This document shows positions 38,244 through 40,121 of a stretch of DNA of 40,121 nt, piece after piece. The stretch is from Nanobdellota archaeon (GTDB lineage: Archaea; Nanobdellota; Nanobdellia; SCGC-AAA011-G17; GW2011-AR17): positions 1-40,121 of the forward strand of contig DUKS01000061.1 of assembly GCA_013329215.1 (NCBI GenBank), read 5' to 3'. Numbering within the stretch: the first letter of the stretch is position 1; the number at the start of each line of letters is the position of its first letter. Position numbers and translations under genes: made by a program. The notes below the pieces were generated by a model. That model saw only the letters and a list, made by a program, of their open reading frames with translations, did no database searches and was not told the DNA's origin.

Positions 38244-39302
38244 ATGTTATCACTTTTCACAGAAGGCAGGGCAAAGTTTTATGCTTCGCCGCAGCAGCAG
38301 GCATCTGCAAAGACTCCTGTATTCTATAATCCTGTTATGAAACTGAACAGGGACATTGCGGTGTATGTAGCAGGCAGGCTGAAGCCGAAGCAGATTTGCC
38401 TTGGCATGGAAGCCAGCGGCGTAAGAGCAATACGGTTTGCGCTTGAGGCGAGCTTGTCTGGCATAACTGCAAATGATGCAAGCCCTGTTGCTGTTGAAGC
38501 CATGAAAAAGAATATTGAGCTGAATAATGCCGAAGATGCAATCAGCGTGCAGAACAAGGATATAAAAAAGCTGCTTTCTGAAGGCGAGGCATATGATTAT
38601 ATTGACATTGACCCATTTGGAACCCCTGTGTATTATGCAGAGCCTGCAATACAAGCTTTATCTGAGAATGGCGTGTTGGCAGTAACTGCTACAGATACTT
38701 CCTGCCTGTGCGGAAGGTTTGTAAAAGCCTGCATTAAAAAATATTCTTCCCGCCCACTGGACAATGAGTTTTGCAAGGAAACAGGGCTTAGGATTCTCAT
38801 ATGGAAAATGCAGGAGCTTGGATCAAAGCACGGAAGGGCACTCTTTCCGGTGTTCGGGCACAGCAGCAATCATTATATCCGGGCATATATGCAAGCGTGC
38901 AATAATAAGGGCGCTGTTGAGCAGATGAAAGCGCAGCAGGGTTTTATCCTGTATTGCCACAAATGCCTTGGCAGGCGCGTTTCTGTCGCTCCTGAAGGCC
39001 ACTGCTGCGGCGCAGATATGGATTATGCGGGGCTCCTGTGGCTTGGCAGCATATGGGATGAAAGCCTGGTTGATGGTTTTACGCTTATCAGGCATATTGC
39101 AGAGGAAAGCGCCATAAACGTCCCATGGCACTTTGACACGCATAAGATAGCTAAGATGCTGGCCGTGCCTGCTGTAAGGCACGATGTGCTTATAGATTCC
39201 CTGCACGCTAAAGGGTTCAAAGCTTCAAGAACGCATTTCAAGCCTGAAGGCGTAAAGACAGATGCGATGATTTCTGATTTTGTCCCTATTTTTCGGCAAT
39301 AG
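38244..39302 (+). CDS. trm1: tRNA (guanine(26)-N2)-dimethyltransferase Trm1
   Basis: A 352-aa protein matching archaeal Trm1. N-terminal TEGRAKFYASP...TPVFYNPVMKLNRDIAV, SAM-binding region LGMEASGVRAIRFALEA with NDASPVAVEAMKKNIELNN, the catalytic DIDPFGTPVYY motif, and ATDTSCLCG after it. The C-terminal domain contains the zinc site (CHKCLGRR...HCCGADMDYAGLLWLG) and the HFDTHKIAKML...RTHFKPEGVKTDA block. It methylates G26 of many tRNAs to m2G and m22G. The length is typical. Promoter and start are leaderless, with TATA shared with the divergent surface-protein gene. Confidence 0.97.
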   Translation: MLSLFTEGRAKFYASPQQQASAKTPVFYNPVMKLNRDIAVYVAGRLKPKQICLGMEASGVRAIRFALEASLSGITANDASPVAVEAMKKNIELNNAEDAISVQNKDIKKLLSEGEAYDYIDIDPFGTPVYYAEPAIQALSENGVLAVTATDTSCLCGRFVKACIKKYSSRPLDNEFCKETGLRILIWKMQELGSKHGRALFPVFGHSSNHYIRAYMQACNNKGAVEQMKAQQGFILYCHKCLGRRVSVAPEGHCCGADMDYAGLLWLGSIWDESLVDGFTLIRHIAEESAINVPWHFDTHKIAKMLAVPAVRHDVLIDSLHAKGFKASRTHFKPEGVKTDAMISDFVPIFRQ

Positions 39303-39340
39303 CCTTCTGAATAAGCAAAGAATCAGATAAGAATGAAGTA

Positions 39341-39377
39341 TAAAAATAAAAAAAAGAAAAAAAGGCTTAAAGCCTTT
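39341..39377 (-). terminator. Hairpin plus T-tract terminator of the S-layer gene
   Basis: On the minus strand the perfect inverted repeat AAAGGCTTTAAGCCTTT overlaps the S-layer stop codon and runs into TTTTCTTTTTTTTATTTTTA. It combines hairpin and oligo-T features, which fits a very highly expressed gene. Confidence 0.65.
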
Positions 39378-40121
39378 AAGCTGTTGCTTCTTCAGCTGCC
39401 GCAGGCGCTGCTACAGAAGGCGCTTCAACGGTAATGTCTGCCATGGTTGTACCCTTGACTAAGACTTCTGTTCCCGCGAATGCGTACTTCTCAGACGCTG
39501 CAACTGCTTTGCCAGCCCTTTGCGTGTCTGTTGCAGTTGTACCCGCAACCAGCATTGCTACTTTCTCGCCGTTTTCAACCAACTTTACGAGTGCTTCTCC
39601 CTCTTTGAGGTCCCAGCCGTCGCAAGTCTTGCTGAACAATGACTCTGCGAGCGGGTTTGCGCACGGACCGCCGACAACGATTAAGTTGTAGCTGGTCGGT
39701 GTTGAAACTGCGCTTGCAGCCATTGACACTGGCGATACCTTTGTAGGCACGTAGCTTGTGCTGCCGCTTGTGACCTTTGCGCTTGCTCCCTTCACTACGA
39801 TGTTCGCAAACACCTGGTCGCTTGGCACGTTTAAGACTACCTTGTCAGAGCCAGAGTTGCTGTCTGGGTTCCTTATGACGATACCATAGGCTGTCCTGTG
39901 GTCTTCGTCTTTAGTTCCCAAGAAAGCAGCTGAAAACCTGCCTGCAGGCGTCCACTTTACTTCCATGGCTTCTGCATCTCCGCTAGACGTGTCTCCTAAT
40001 GCAGTCACGTTACCGCTTGACAAACCCCAGCTTGTTCTGATCTCTTCTCCTGCTGTCGCAGAACCGCCATTCATGTCTGTTGTCGTGTCTGCTGTTACTA
40101 CCCATGTCAGGTTTAGGTCTT
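39376..40121 (-). CDS. S-layer protein, C-terminal part, cut by window edge
   Basis: The track starts at an internal Met (40074), but the frame stays open to the window edge (preceding residues DLNLTWVVTADTTTD), so only the last 248 aa are visible. The motif YNLIVVGGPCANPLAESLF and the segments around GEALVKLVENGEKVAMLVAGTTATDTQRAGKAVA are the hallmark of the archaeal S-layer protein C-terminal domain. The tail ends in an Ala/Glu-rich stretch (EAPSVAAPAAAEEATA). There is no C-terminal transmembrane helix, so attachment must rely on another part or protein. It is probably the main cell-wall component. The strong terminator supports high expression. Confidence 0.88.
   Translation of the reverse strand, partial: DLNLTWVVTADTTTDMNGGSATAGEEIRTSWGLSSGNVTALGDTSSGDAEAMEVKWTPAGRFSAAFLGTKDEDHRTAYGIVIRNPDSNSGSDKVVLNVPSDQVFANIVVKGASAKVTSGSTSYVPTKVSPVSMAASAVSTPTSYNLIVVGGPCANPLAESLFSKTCDGWDLKEGEALVKLVENGEKVAMLVAGTTATDTQRAGKAVAASEKYAFAGTEVLVKGTTMADITVEAPSVAAPAAAEEATA

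Overview
The window reads as a chromosomal segment of an archaeon, most likely a DPANN lineage of the Woesearchaeota/Pacearchaeota/Nanoarchaeota type. Archaeal markers are ribosomal proteins S8e and L37e, an Sm-like protein, TFB, aMBF1, Trm1, a MJ0882-type methyltransferase, a Trm112-type protein, an S-layer protein and a histone-fold protein. Most operon heads have an archaeal TATA box about 25-28 nt upstream of the start codon, so leaderless transcripts look common. The DPANN placement is inference: it rests on the KRGQ-type N-termini, very large Cys-rich secreted proteins and gene style, not on a computed phylogeny.

Layout. 1-1964: a truncated GT-C glycosyltransferase translationally coupled to a lipoprotein. 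2013-3209: S8e, divergent Sm-like/L37e pair, tRNA-Leu(UAG). 3369-7928: two secreted M64-type metalloproteases, paralogous to each other. 7964-19909: a surface operon of a pilin-like KRGQ protein, a 3038-aa giant secreted protein (Cys-rich repeats, TPR, 3D-type domain, SGNH hydrolase) and a six-TM protein. 19990-21574: an HD-domain dNTPase between a tRNA-Val 3' fragment and the intact tRNA-Val(CAC), then tRNA-Val(GAC) and tRNA-Thr(UGU). 21698-27144: a secreted coiled-coil protein, a membrane-anchored wHTH regulator and a large Cys-rich protein whose N-terminus resembles the M64 proteins. 27201-28847: divergent aMBF1 and TFB. 29024-30091: a three-gene HEPN / nucleotidyltransferase / histone-fold cassette behind four copies of an operator-like repeat. 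30196-36533: a second KRGQ protein, a 1481-aa MopE-motif membrane-anchored protein and two paralogous membrane-anchored proteins. 36535-39302: MJ0882-like methyltransferase, an untracked 54-aa Trm112-like ORF, tRNA-Ser(UGA), a secreted protein and Trm1. 39376-40121: the C-terminal part of an S-layer protein.

The dominant theme is the cell surface: more than half of the window encodes exported, disulfide-rich, hydrolase-bearing or membrane-anchored proteins, set among information-processing genes. The most unusual signals are (1) tRNA-Leu, tRNA-Thr and tRNA-Ser each followed by a second copy of their own 3' tail, separated by a spacer full of perfect hairpins; (2) a 30-bp direct repeat of the tRNA-Val 3' end bracketing the HD gene like att sites; (3) the HEPN-MNT-histone-fold operon with its repeats; (4) the giant protein with a 3D-type domain and a C-terminal SGNH hydrolase. 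All calls were made by eye; no database search was run.
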